Notes under the pieces: generated by a model | The model's input: only the letters and a program-made list of their open reading frames with translations | Told to the model about the DNA's origin: nothing | Database searches by the model: none | Made by a program: the position numbers and the translations under genes | Origin: a bacterium | Lineage (GTDB): Bacteria > Desulfobacterota > GWC2-55-46 | NCBI GenBank assembly: GCA_004298725.1 | Contig: SCQA01000067.1 | Coordinates: 1 to 16,298, forward strand | Direction of reading: 5' to 3' | Length of the DNA stretch: 16,298 nt | In this document: positions 6,517 to 12,344 of the stretch, piece after piece | Position numbering within the stretch: the stretch's first letter is position 1 | Layout: every line of letters starts with the position of its first letter

Positions 6517-6862
6517 CGGGTTGCTGAAAAATATTGGGTCTTTTTGTTGTCTTTAATCGTCACCATGTAAGCATTGCGTTACGCTACGCTAACTCAACCT
6601 ACGGGTTATTACTGATTTTAATTGAGGCAATATTATCCGAAATCTGAGCGGGATTATGCGTGCAGTCAGGAGTTAGCTATCCCTGTTCGGATTCATCTTT
6701 ACCGGTCGCGCCGGTTTGCTTGCCAGTTTGCCCTTCTGGTACTTCCGGTTGTATCTCCGGCTGACGGCACAGTCAACTTATAGAATGAATACGAACAGTG
6801 GGTGGGCATAGCACGCCATTAAGTTTTGCTCAAGCGAATCCGCAAAAAAAATAAACTGCGCC
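6517..6862. other. Intergenic region between convergent genes, with possible gene remnant
   Basis: There is no complete gene. It holds a REP-like palindrome near 6574-6605. On the minus strand, a stop-free stretch at 6677-6772 reads QPEIQPEVPEGQTGKQTG and ends in TAG, which looks like the tail of a low-complexity protein, but no start codon precedes it. The tpx terminator occupies the right edge. Confidence 0.5.
6574..6597. repeat. REP-like extragenic palindrome
   Basis: The 24-bp core TTGCGTTACGCTACGC continuing to CTCAA is a near palindrome, followed by CCTACGGG. On the other strand it reads like the widely dispersed CCCGTAGGTTGAGTTAGCG-type repeat seen between genes in many bacteria. Only one copy is present here, so the family assignment rests on resemblance. 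Confidence 0.5.
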
Positions 6863-6874
6863 TTATTTGGCAGT
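6844..6874 (-). terminator. Intrinsic terminator of tpx, overlapping its stop codon
   Basis: On the minus strand ACTGC (6874-6870) pairs with GCAGT (6859-6855), and an additional C-G pair lies beyond a bulged base. The stem is followed at once by a T-rich tail (A-run 6844-6851 on the plus strand). The first arm covers the last sense codons of tpx, and the loop contains its TAA. Confidence 0.6.
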
Positions 6875-7381
6875 GAGGCTTTTTGCCGTGTTAAGCGCCT
6901 TGTCAAAGTCAACGCTTCCGGTTATTTCAGGAACAATTTCCACGTGCCGAATTATGCCGTCCGCTCCGATTACGAATATGGCGCGCGCAAGAAGCCGAAG
7001 CTCTTTTATAAGCACTCCATAAGCCGTTCCAAAAGAAGCGTCTCTGTGGTCTGAAAGAGTTTTTACCTTGTCAATGCCAGCGGACGCGCAAAACCTTTGC
7101 GCGGCAAACGGCAGGTCCATGCTGATGTTAAGCACCTCTATGTTGGGGTTAAGCTTTGCGGCCTCTTCGTTGAATTTGCGGGCCTGCCTGTCGCACACCG
7201 GCGTGTCAAGGGAAGGAGTTACGCTGATAAGCAGTATTTTGCCGCTGAAGTCTTTCAGGCCCGTTTGTTTTAAAGAGCCGTCAATCACAGAGAAGTCCGG
7301 CGCTTTTTGCCCTATCTTTAATTCAGCTCCCTCAAGCGTCACCTTCGCGCCCTTCATGGTAACAACGCCTTTTCTTTCCAT
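6863..7381 (-). CDS. tpx: Thiol peroxidase (atypical 2-Cys peroxiredoxin, Tpx)
   Basis: A 172-residue peroxiredoxin of the Tpx class, the usual length. The peroxidatic cysteine is Cys63 in TPSLDTPVCD (55-64), and the resolving cysteine is Cys98 in AQRFCAS, the spacing expected for Tpx. Arg133 completes the peroxidase site. It reduces hydrogen peroxide and small alkyl peroxides at the expense of thioredoxin in the cytoplasm. The ATG has GGAGGG (minus strand, 7385-7390) close upstream. The gene has its own likely promoter and terminator, so it is probably transcribed alone. It points away from the universal stress protein gene across a 220-bp region with operator-like palindromes, which fits stress control. 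Confidence 0.95.
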   Translation of the reverse strand: MERKGVVTMKGAKVTLEGAELKIGQKAPDFSVIDGSLKQTGLKDFSGKILLISVTPSLDTPVCDRQARKFNEEAAKLNPNIEVLNISMDLPFAAQRFCASAGIDKVKTLSDHRDASFGTAYGVLIKELRLLARAIFVIGADGIIRHVEIVPEITGSVDFDKALNTAKSLTAK

Positions 7382-7398
7382 AAACCCTCCATTACCCG

Positions 7399-7426
7399 GA
7401 TACCGGAATATTACCGTAATGGTATC
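7399..7426. promoter_or_regulatory. Operator-like inverted repeat over the tpx promoter
   Basis: GTAATGGTATC (7416-7426) is the reverse complement of GATACC (7399-7404) joined to ATTAC (7410-7414), with a five-base insertion in the left arm. ATTAC and GTAAT form a small palindrome around C7415. The element spans the predicted -10 and start site of tpx, where a repressor would act. No regulator could be matched to it. Confidence 0.35.
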
Positions 7427-7446
7427 ATAGGCAAGCGCCGTGTCAA
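7419..7446 (-). promoter_or_regulatory. Predicted sigma-70-type promoter for tpx
   Basis: On the minus strand there is a perfect TTGACA at 7446-7441, and 16 bases further on TACCAT at 7424-7419 (four of six matches to TATAAT). Transcription would start near 7412, giving a leader of about 30 bases that contains the GGAGGG ribosome-binding site. Confidence 0.5.
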
Positions 7447-7492
7447 TTCACTGGCATGGACAAAACGCATGGTACATAAGCAACACGCAATG

Positions 7493-7505
7493 ATAAGCCG
7501 CTTAT
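7493..7505. promoter_or_regulatory. 13-bp perfect palindrome in the tpx-usp divergent region
   Basis: ATAAGC-C-GCTTAT is a perfect palindrome around C7499, and a partial copy, ACATAAGC, lies about 20 bases upstream. It sits about 100 bases before the universal stress protein gene and could bind a dimeric regulator. No function is proven. Confidence 0.25.
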
Positions 7506-7601
7506 ACCGGCCAAATCGAATTCTGTTGAAACATTTGTGCCTGTTGTGATACCTCTTGTATAGCAGATAGATATTGATAATCCAACGGAGGTGACTCTCT
7601 T

Positions 7602-8066
7602 ATGGCAGTTAAAAATACCGGCAGGACGTTTGGCAGAATTATCTTTCCGACTGACTTCAGCCCGTCTTCAGAGAACGCGGCCCGTTACGCTTTTATGGTA
7701 GCACGGCAGAACAGGGCAACGCTTCATGTTCTCCATATTGTTGACGTATCAAGCGAACCTGCCGGATTTTACGTACCGCACCTTTCATACGAGATACTTG
7801 ACGCGGAAATGGAAAAAGCGGCAACGGATATGCTGAAGGCTTTTTGCGTCAAGTTTTTTAAAGGTTATAAAAACTTGGAGCAGTCCGTTGCCGTAGGCGT
7901 GCCGTATAAGGCAATACTCAAAATTTTCAAAGACAGCGGCGCCGATTTGATAGTCATAGGCGCGTCAGGAAGGGGAGGGGTTGATAAGTTTTTATTCGGC
8001 TCCACCACCGAGCGCGTCATGAGAAAAGCCGGTTGTCCGATGCTTGTAATACCGCCTCCGAAGTAA
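7602..8066 (+). CDS. Universal stress protein (UspA family, ATP-binding type)
   Basis: A single-domain Usp of 154 residues. The N-terminus has the first strand IIFPTDFSPSSENAA (13-27) with Asp18. The C-terminus has the ATP-binding signature G120-x2-G123-x9-G133-S134, inside IGASGRGGVDKFLFGSTTE, ending CPMLVIP. That signature marks the nucleotide-binding branch of the family. Usp proteins act as dimers and aid survival under starvation or redox stress, by mechanisms that are not well fixed. GGAGGTG (7587-7593) precedes the ATG at good spacing. It is transcribed away from tpx and is followed by a likely terminator at 8188-8212. Confidence 0.93.
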   Translation: MAVKNTGRTFGRIIFPTDFSPSSENAARYAFMVARQNRATLHVLHIVDVSSEPAGFYVPHLSYEILDAEMEKAATDMLKAFCVKFFKGYKNLEQSVAVGVPYKAILKIFKDSGADLIVIGASGRGGVDKFLFGSTTERVMRKAGCPMLVIPPPK

Positions 8067-8156
8067 ATTGCCGGCGTCTGATTGCGTAGTTTCCGCGGTA
8101 CTTGGTGAAATGATAGCTGCCTGTCTGTACGCGCCGTCACGCGGCAAGTATACTAA

Positions 8157-8178
8157 ATGGAATTCCAGTGGAATTCAT
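8157..8178. repeat. Near-perfect palindrome upstream of the tat genes
   Basis: ATGGAATTCCA (8157-8167), a central G and TGGAATTCAT (8169-8178) mirror one another with a single extra base. It lies 67 bases before the tatA/B-like gene and just before a terminator. It could be an operator or a small extragenic palindrome. Confidence 0.35.
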
Positions 8179-8187
8179 GGCGCTATC

Positions 8188-8212
8188 AGCGGCTTTTAAA
8201 GCTGTTTTTTTT
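8188..8212 (+). terminator. Intrinsic terminator between usp and the tat genes
   Basis: CGGCT (8190-8194) pairs with AGCTG (8200-8204) across a five-base loop, and two more pairs extend the base. Eight T follow at 8205-8212. It would end the universal stress protein transcript and isolate the tat genes. Confidence 0.6.
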
Positions 8213-8244
8213 ATTTTGCCTTTCAAAACGAGGTCTCAAAGAAG

Positions 8245-8568
8245 ATGTTCGGCATAGGGCTTACCGAGCTTGTACTAATAGTTATTGTGGCGCTTATATT
8301 CATAAGCCCTGAAAAACTGCCTGAGGTAGCCCGAGCGGCGGCAAAGACCCTGCGTGACGCGAGAAAAACGGGCAATGAATTAAAAAGGGCTATCTCAGAG
8401 GTTGATATTCCAAAGGTGGACGCAATAAAGTCTGAGATTTTAAGCGTTGTTGACCTTAAAGTTATTGACGTTAAAGCTGAAGCTTTAAAGCCCGCTAATC
8501 CGCCCGCTATAGACGGCAAAAACACAACTGCCTCTTCCTCCTCAGGCGACGACAAAAAGAGTTCCTGA
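8245..8568 (+). CDS. Twin-arginine translocase TatA/TatB-family subunit
   Basis: A 107-residue protein with the Tat family plan: a short N-terminus, one membrane helix (about 5-21), a turn at SPEKLPE (21-27), an amphipathic helix to about 50 and a charged, disordered tail rich in Lys, Asp and Ser. The N-terminus MFGIGLTELVLI, with Glu8, and the hinge followed by EVAR resemble TatB more than TatA. Many deltaproteobacteria carry ambiguous TatA/B proteins, so I give no gene symbol. With TatC it forms the pore or receptor that exports folded proteins with twin-arginine signals. GAGG at 8231-8234 precedes the ATG, and tatC starts two bases after its stop. Confidence 0.9.
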   Translation: MFGIGLTELVLIVIVALIFISPEKLPEVARAAAKTLRDARKTGNELKRAISEVDIPKVDAIKSEILSVVDLKVIDVKAEALKPANPPAIDGKNTTASSSSGDDKKSS

Positions 8569-8570
8569 AT

Positions 8571-9305
8571 ATGCCTGATATTGACAATGAAAGCCGTTTT
8601 ATAGGCCATCTGATTGAACTGCGTAAACGCCTTATCCGCTCCTCAATAGCCGTGGCAATTGGTTTTGCCGTAGCTTATTATTATTCCGATTGGCTGTATG
8701 CCGTTCTCACAAAACCGCTTTTGCCGGCTATGCCAAAAGGGCAGGAGTACCTTGTATTTACCGGAGTGGTCGAGCCGTTTTTCATTTATATGAAGGTGGG
8801 TTTTTTCGGCGGGTTAGTGCTGGCAAGTCCGGTGATATTTTATCAAATATGGGCGTTTGTGGCCCCGGCGCTTCAATTAAAAGAGAAGGCATGGTTTCTC
8901 GGCATTGTTTTTTCATCTACCGTGCTTTTTATAACGGGAGTGCTCTTTGCCTATTACGTTGTTTTACCTTTCGGGTTTATTTATCTTCTAAGTTTTGCCA
9001 CCGACGGCTTAAAGCCGATGCTCTCCATGAGCGACTATTTCTCGCTCTCAACCAAGCTCCTCATCGCTTTTGGCATGACATTCCAACTGCCGCTTGCCAT
9101 GATGGTTCTCGCGCGTTTCGGCCTTGTAACTGCTAAAAAATTCCTGTCTTGGTGGCGCTATGCCATTGTCATAATCTTTATCGTTGCCGCCGTGCTTACG
9201 CCTACGCCGGATTTTTTTAACCAGCTTCTAATGGCCGCGCCGCTGATAGTGCTTTACGCCATTGGCATTGTAACGGCTAAGATTGTTGAAAGAAAAAAAG
9301 ATTAG
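8571..9305 (+). CDS. tatC: Sec-independent protein translocase TatC
   Basis: A 244-residue polytopic inner-membrane protein. The cytoplasmic N-terminus has IGHLIELRKRLIRS (11-24), the conserved region that recognises the twin-arginine signal peptide. The segment FTGVVEPFFIYMKVG (63-77), with Glu68, matches the conserved first periplasmic loop and second helix. Six membrane helices are apparent, with the SPVIFYQIWAFVAPAL stretch (86-101) typical of TatC. It is the substrate receptor of the Tat complex. The two-base gap after the tatA/B-like gene shows translational coupling. No strong terminator follows directly; the first clear one is about 185 bases downstream. Confidence 0.96.
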   Translation: MPDIDNESRFIGHLIELRKRLIRSSIAVAIGFAVAYYYSDWLYAVLTKPLLPAMPKGQEYLVFTGVVEPFFIYMKVGFFGGLVLASPVIFYQIWAFVAPALQLKEKAWFLGIVFSSTVLFITGVLFAYYVVLPFGFIYLLSFATDGLKPMLSMSDYFSLSTKLLIAFGMTFQLPLAMMVLARFGLVTAKKFLSWWRYAIVIIFIVAAVLTPTPDFFNQLLMAAPLIVLYAIGIVTAKIVERKKD

Positions 9306-9489
9306 AGCTACCGTGCGCGGCAGAAAACTGTAAAAGACTGCTCAGGTGTTTTTGGGGTTGTGATGTTTTTGTAATAGGTTGGTTTGTCCTTGAACACGCC
9401 GGATACCCTGTTGCCGGCGGAATAATAATTTAGTCTTGTTAAAACACATAAAAAGCCTTGCTTAAAGCTGACAAGTAAACCTAAGTTAT

Positions 9490-9536
9490 AAAAATACCGA
9501 ACCCGTCCGATTTGATCGGACGGGTTCGGTATTTTT
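9490..9536. terminator. Very strong bidirectional intrinsic terminator
   Basis: Bases 9490-9511 and 9515-9536 are perfect reverse complements: 22 bp with a three-base loop (TTG). The core is GC-rich (ACCGAACCCGTCCGAT), flanked by AAAAAT and ATTTTT, so either strand yields a stem followed by U. It lies 185 bases after tatC and well before the next plus-strand gene. Confidence 0.85.
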
Positions 9537-9600
9537 AGCTTTGGTTTTACGTCGTGGCTTTATAAAGACTATGCGTTGCGCTGAGCATAAGTTGCAGATG

Positions 9601-9633
9601 ACCGGTAATGGCAATACCGTGGCCGGGTTTTTT
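9601..9633 (+). terminator. Weak second terminator-like hairpin
   Basis: ACCGG (9601-9605) pairs with CCGGGT (9623-9628) with one bulged base, and six T follow at 9628-9633. It stands just upstream of the possible GTG start of the VanZ-like gene. Confidence 0.3.
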
Positions 9634-9772
9634 AGCAACTTGAAAAAAGAACGTGTCCATTATAAAATTCAATTTATCGCTCGGTATTGAAAGAAAAAGA
9701 GGCTGGGCGGGTATATTTGGTTATATTGGATTCTTTTACACGCTGATTTTCCGTCACAATAATAAAACTAAA

Positions 9773-10228
9773 ATGGATTTAAAACAAAATATAAAATTTT
9801 GGCTTCCGGTAATTTTGTGGATGGGTTTTATTTTTTGGATGTCAACGGGCATAGGTTCCGCGCAAAATACATCTTTGATAATTGAGCCGGTACTGCGTTT
9901 TCTTGTGCCGGGGATTTCTCCGCAGGAATTAGATATGGCGCATGAGGTAATCCGGAAATGCGCGCATATTTTTGAATATTTTATCCTCGGTTTTTTGCTA
10001 TTTCGCGCTTTTCGCCGTAATTCAACTGAGATAAGAGGTTGGCGTTGGGCGTTTTATTCTATGATTATCGTCCTTATCTATGCTGGAAGCGATGAGTGCC
10101 ACCAGGCATTTGTTTCTAACCGCACCCCTGCCATTTTTGATGTTGGCGTTGATTTAATCGGAGGCCTTCTCGCTCAAGCCGAGCGCGTCATACGGCTTTA
10201 TTCGGATGGGAGAATTAAAAATGCGTAA
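9773..10228 (+). CDS. VanZ-like family membrane protein
   Basis: About 151 residues from the ATG at 9773. The sequence opens with a hydrophobic helix (FWLPVILWMGFIFWMSTG) and has the family patterns HEVIRKCAHIFEYFILGFLLFRAF and SDECHQAFVSNRTPAIFDVGVDLIGG. In VanZ-like proteins these include the conserved KxxHxxEY- and DExxQ-type segments. Three or four membrane helices are expected. VanZ of enterococci gives low-level teicoplanin resistance, but most relatives, like this one, have no known role. There is no clear ribosome-binding site. The frame is open to GTG 9653, which would add 40 residues, a part not typical for the family. Nothing nearby suggests a glycopeptide resistance cluster. Confidence 0.8.
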   Translation: MDLKQNIKFWLPVILWMGFIFWMSTGIGSAQNTSLIIEPVLRFLVPGISPQELDMAHEVIRKCAHIFEYFILGFLLFRAFRRNSTEIRGWRWAFYSMIIVLIYAGSDECHQAFVSNRTPAIFDVGVDLIGGLLAQAERVIRLYSDGRIKNA

Positions 10229-10408
10229 AAAGGGAGAAAAAGGTTGCGCCAGTTGTCACACAAAATGATGTGCAAGTATATATTGACCACCGTTAGAATT
10301 AGTAGAATATAACGGTTGCCATGCTAACTTTTTGGATTTCACAGGCATGAGGCCTGATTTACGAAAAAACAACGCGGCCTCTAATAACTATCCACTTACC
10401 GCTGTTTT

Positions 10409-10756
10409 TTAATGTTCTACAGTTTTGAATTTAAACGAGTCAACTTTCCCGTCTTTAATAATAATTTCAAGCGTGGTTGTGGTGGTGGAGCCTAAAGCTT
10501 CGTCAATAATCACTCCGCCTATAAATTCGCGCACTTGTTTTTCTTTGAAGATGTATTTTAGGCGTTCGCCTTCGTTGTCAGGTTCGGTTTCAGCCGGGTC
10601 GCCGAAGGACGTTATTATTTCGCCCCGCGTGGTTTCGCCTGGTTTTATGGCAAGTACTTTTTCCTTTTCTATTTTAACGCCTTCGTTTTTCGAGCTTACA
10701 ACGGCGCATCCTGCAAGCGCGGCTGTAACGGCTATAGCCGCAAAAAGTCTTTTCAT
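10409..10756 (-). CDS. Small lipoprotein with BamE/SmpA-like domain
   Basis: A 115-residue lipoprotein. The signal peptide MKRLFAAIAVTAALAGC ends in a lipobox with Cys17. The mature part has KPGETTRGEIITSFGDP, the pattern at the start of SmpA/OmlA (BamE-type) domains, followed by short strands including LKYIFKEK and a Thr-rich run. BamE itself is part of the outer membrane protein assembly complex. Many small SmpA-like lipoproteins are not Bam subunits, so that role is unproven. The start at 10756 is chosen because GGAGG (minus strand, 10764-10768) is seven bases away. An ATG two codons upstream would be almost on top of it. The gene follows the diguanylate cyclase by 29 bases and may share its transcript. 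Confidence 0.8.
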   Translation of the reverse strand: MKRLFAAIAVTAALAGCAVVSSKNEGVKIEKEKVLAIKPGETTRGEIITSFGDPAETEPDNEGERLKYIFKEKQVREFIGGVIIDEALGSTTTTTLEIIIKDGKVDSFKFKTVEH

Positions 10757-10785
10757 TATCATACCTCCGAGTTATGCGATAATTG

Positions 10786-11844
10786 TCAGGCGCTCTGCAC
10801 CGCGTTGCGCGTGGTGTTCTTTACCCTGTACATGGCGTGGTCGGCCTTTTGGATAAGTTCGTTTTTGTTGTGCGCGTCTGACGGGAATGAGGCTACTCCG
10901 AAGCTGCCAGACAGCACGGCGTTTATGCCCTCTTCGGTCAAAAAAATATGTTCGCTTATTGACGTTCTCAGTTTTTCGGCAATCAAGGCGGCGTTTTTCT
11001 TGCTTGTTTCAGGCAGAAGTATAAGAAATTCGTCACCGCCGTATCTGCATGCCATGTCGGTTGTGCGTATTAAGGCGGATATTATCTTGGAGACTTCCTT
11101 AAGAAGTTTACTGCCGCTTAAGTGTCCGTACGTGTCGTTTATTTTTTTGAAATGGTCAAGGTCAAGAAATATCAGCGAGAGCGAGTAATTAAACCTGCGC
11201 GCGCGCTCAAGTTCATACTCGAGTCTGCTTTGCAGAAAACGCTGGTTGTAAAGTTTTGTAAGGTCGTCGGTTATCGTAAGCTCTTGAATTTTGGCCAAGA
11301 AACGCGCGTTTTCAATGGCTATGGCCGTGTAATCGGCCATTGTGGTCAGCAGTACGAGGTCTTCCGGCCCGAAGGCTCCGTCTTCGACTTTGTTTATAAG
11401 TTCTATTACGCCAAGGCATTTGCCGCGCGTTATAAGCGGCACGCAAATAATGGAGCGCGTGGAGAATTTGGACATCTCATCGGCTTTTTTTGAGAATCTC
11501 GGGTCTTTAGACGTGTCCGGCACGAGAAGCGGTTGTTTTTCTCTTGCGACCCATCCGGCCACGCCTTCGCCGATTTTAAGGCGGAGCTTCTTGATCTTAT
11601 CCGCGCCGTCGCCTATGGCTATTTCGAAACGAAGCTCGTCGGTATCTTCGTCCAACAGCAGGAGCGACCAGTTTTTAGGCTGAAGAAGAATGCTTATCTT
11701 CTCCATGACGATATTTAGGATTTCTTTAATGTTGATGGAAGAAGTGAGCGCCTTGCCTATTTCATTGAACGTGGCAAGGTGCAAAAGCCTGCGGGTGGTT
11801 TCGTCCGCGGGCTGATGGTTTTTCTTTAACGTATTATCAGGCAT
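10786..11844 (-). CDS. GAF-GGDEF diguanylate cyclase
   Basis: A 352-residue soluble protein. A GAF sensor domain lies at about 36-182 and includes IGEGVAGWVA (91-100) and SIICVPLI (131-138). A GGDEF domain covers 190-350, with DDLTKLYN (193-200), DLDHFKKINDTYGH (228-241) and the active site RYGGDEF (267-273). The RxxD inhibitory site is intact (R260-T-T-D263, five residues before GGDEF), so product inhibition by cyclic di-GMP is expected. It would join two GTP into cyclic di-GMP in response to a GAF ligand. There is little ribosome-binding sequence before the ATG, and a perfect extended -10 (TGTTATAAT) ends six bases before it. Confidence 0.93.
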   Translation of the reverse strand: MPDNTLKKNHQPADETTRRLLHLATFNEIGKALTSSINIKEILNIVMEKISILLQPKNWSLLLLDEDTDELRFEIAIGDGADKIKKLRLKIGEGVAGWVAREKQPLLVPDTSKDPRFSKKADEMSKFSTRSIICVPLITRGKCLGVIELINKVEDGAFGPEDLVLLTTMADYTAIAIENARFLAKIQELTITDDLTKLYNQRFLQSRLEYELERARRFNYSLSLIFLDLDHFKKINDTYGHLSGSKLLKEVSKIISALIRTTDMACRYGGDEFLILLPETSKKNAALIAEKLRTSISEHIFLTEEGINAVLSGSFGVASFPSDAHNKNELIQKADHAMYRVKNTTRNAVQSA

Positions 11845-11850
11845 ATCCGT

Positions 11851-11859
11851 ATTATAACA
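11851..11859 (-). promoter_or_regulatory. Extended -10 promoter element of the GGDEF gene
   Basis: On the minus strand TGTTATAAT is a perfect extended -10 (TG-n-TATAAT). It ends seven bases upstream of the annotated ATG's first base, so transcription would begin at or next to the start codon. No good -35 is visible, as is usual for extended -10 promoters. Confidence 0.45.
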
Positions 11860-11882
11860 GAAATATAGCTTATTTTGGTTTG

Positions 11883-11936
11883 AAAAAAAGCTAAGCGTCG
11901 CAAGTTTACGCCGGTAGACGCTTTAAGCTGTTTTTT
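11883..11936. terminator. Bidirectional terminator-like hairpin between the GGDEF gene and rpmE
   Basis: AGCTAAGCGTC (11889-11899) pairs with GACGCTTTAAGCT (11917-11929) with two bulged bases. It is flanked by seven A on the left (11883-11889) and six T on the right (11931-11936), so both strands give a stem and U-run. It insulates the divergent genes or acts as a minus-strand attenuator. Confidence 0.55.
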
Positions 11937-11987
11937 AAGCCATATTTGACAGCGCAAGCCGTGTTTCTTTGCGCGGCGAAAAAAAAC

Positions 11988-12016
11988 TTGCGAATCATAC
12001 ATATAGTTGTTATTAT
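11988..12016 (+). promoter_or_regulatory. Predicted promoter of the rpmE operon
   Basis: TTGCGA (11988-11993) and TATTAT (12011-12016) are separated by exactly 17 bases. The predicted start is near 12024, giving a leader of about 58 bases before rpmE. Confidence 0.5.
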
Positions 12017-12031
12017 ATGTAATTATTGTCA

Positions 12032-12056
12032 GCCGTGTTATATGAATAACAACGGC
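12032..12056 (+). promoter_or_regulatory. Leader hairpin of rpmE, candidate ribosomal-protein leader
   Basis: GCCGTGTTAT (12032-12041) pairs with ATAACAACGGC (12046-12056) through ten base pairs with one bulged A and a four-base loop. It begins about eight bases into the predicted transcript and ends 25 bases before the ATG. Autoregulatory L31 leaders are known in several phyla. This one is not matched to any of them by sequence. Confidence 0.4.
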
Positions 12057-12081
12057 GAAAATCATTTGGGGGTATTTTTTC

Positions 12082-12294
12082 ATGAAGCAAGGCATTCATC
12101 CTGAATACGAAACAGCCAAGGTCCATTGTGCGTGCGGCAACATCGTAATGACACGCTCCACGCAGAAGGAAATATCTGTTGAAGTCTGCTCCGGTTGCCA
12201 TCCGTTCTTCACCGGCAAGCAAAAGCTCATGGACACAGCCGGTAAGATAGAGAAATTCAGAAAAAGGTACGCCGTTAAAACAGCCAAGGCTTAA
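12082..12294 (+). CDS. rpmE: 50S ribosomal protein bL31 (zinc-binding form)
   Basis: A 70-residue bL31. It has the conserved MKQGIHPEY start, four zinc-ligand cysteines (C16, C18, C36 and C39 in CACGN and VCSGCHPF) and the signature HPFFTGKQKLMDTAG (40-54) with a basic FRKRY tail. It sits at the central protuberance of the large subunit and bridges to the small subunit. The C+ form depends on zinc; a C- paralogue that replaces it in zinc starvation is not in the window. GGGGG at 12068-12072 precedes the ATG. It heads a plus-strand run with thyX, prfA, murA, hisG and hisD. Confidence 0.97.
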   Translation: MKQGIHPEYETAKVHCACGNIVMTRSTQKEISVEVCSGCHPFFTGKQKLMDTAGKIEKFRKRYAVKTAKA

Positions 12295-12316
12295 ACGACG
12301 GAATATTTTAATAGCG

Positions 12317-12339
12317 GCTCCAAACTTGCCTTTAGGAGC
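12317..12339 (+). promoter_or_regulatory. Hairpin covering the thyX ribosome-binding site
   Basis: GCTCCAAA (12317-12324) pairs with TTT (12331-12333) and GGAGC (12335-12339), leaving A12334 bulged and a six-base loop. GGAG is the only good Shine-Dalgarno sequence before the GTG at 12345, so this fold would hide it and could control thyX translation. Confidence 0.4.
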
Positions 12340-12344
12340 GTCCC

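Larger units (their letters stand above)
9306..9772. other. Intergenic region between tatC and the VanZ-like gene
   Basis: No gene is supported at 9306-9489. It contains a small hairpin with CGCCGG/CCGGCG arms (9397-9402 and 9414-9419). The strong 9490-9536 hairpin follows, and then a weaker terminator-like element at 9601-9633. The frame of the VanZ-like gene stays open back to GTG 9653, so its N-terminus could reach into this region. Confidence 0.5.

Noticed and set aside
6699..6809. 36-residue minus-strand frame in the tpx/HD-GYP gap
   Set aside because: No ribosome-binding site, odd composition, and it overlaps a more protein-like frame that itself lacks a start.
9653..9772. N-terminal extension of the VanZ-like protein from GTG 9653
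   Set aside because: The extra 40 residues do not fit the family, whose members usually begin just before the first membrane helix. Kept only as an alternative start.
9773..10228. Glycopeptide resistance locus suggested by the VanZ-like gene
   Set aside because: No vanH, vanA, vanX or vanRS-type genes are present, and VanZ-like proteins are widespread without a link to resistance.
10283..10313. Promoter-like TTGACC and TATAAC in the gap after the VanZ-like gene
   Set aside because: Spacing is 19 bases and it would drive transcription antisense to the lipoprotein gene with no plus-strand gene behind it.
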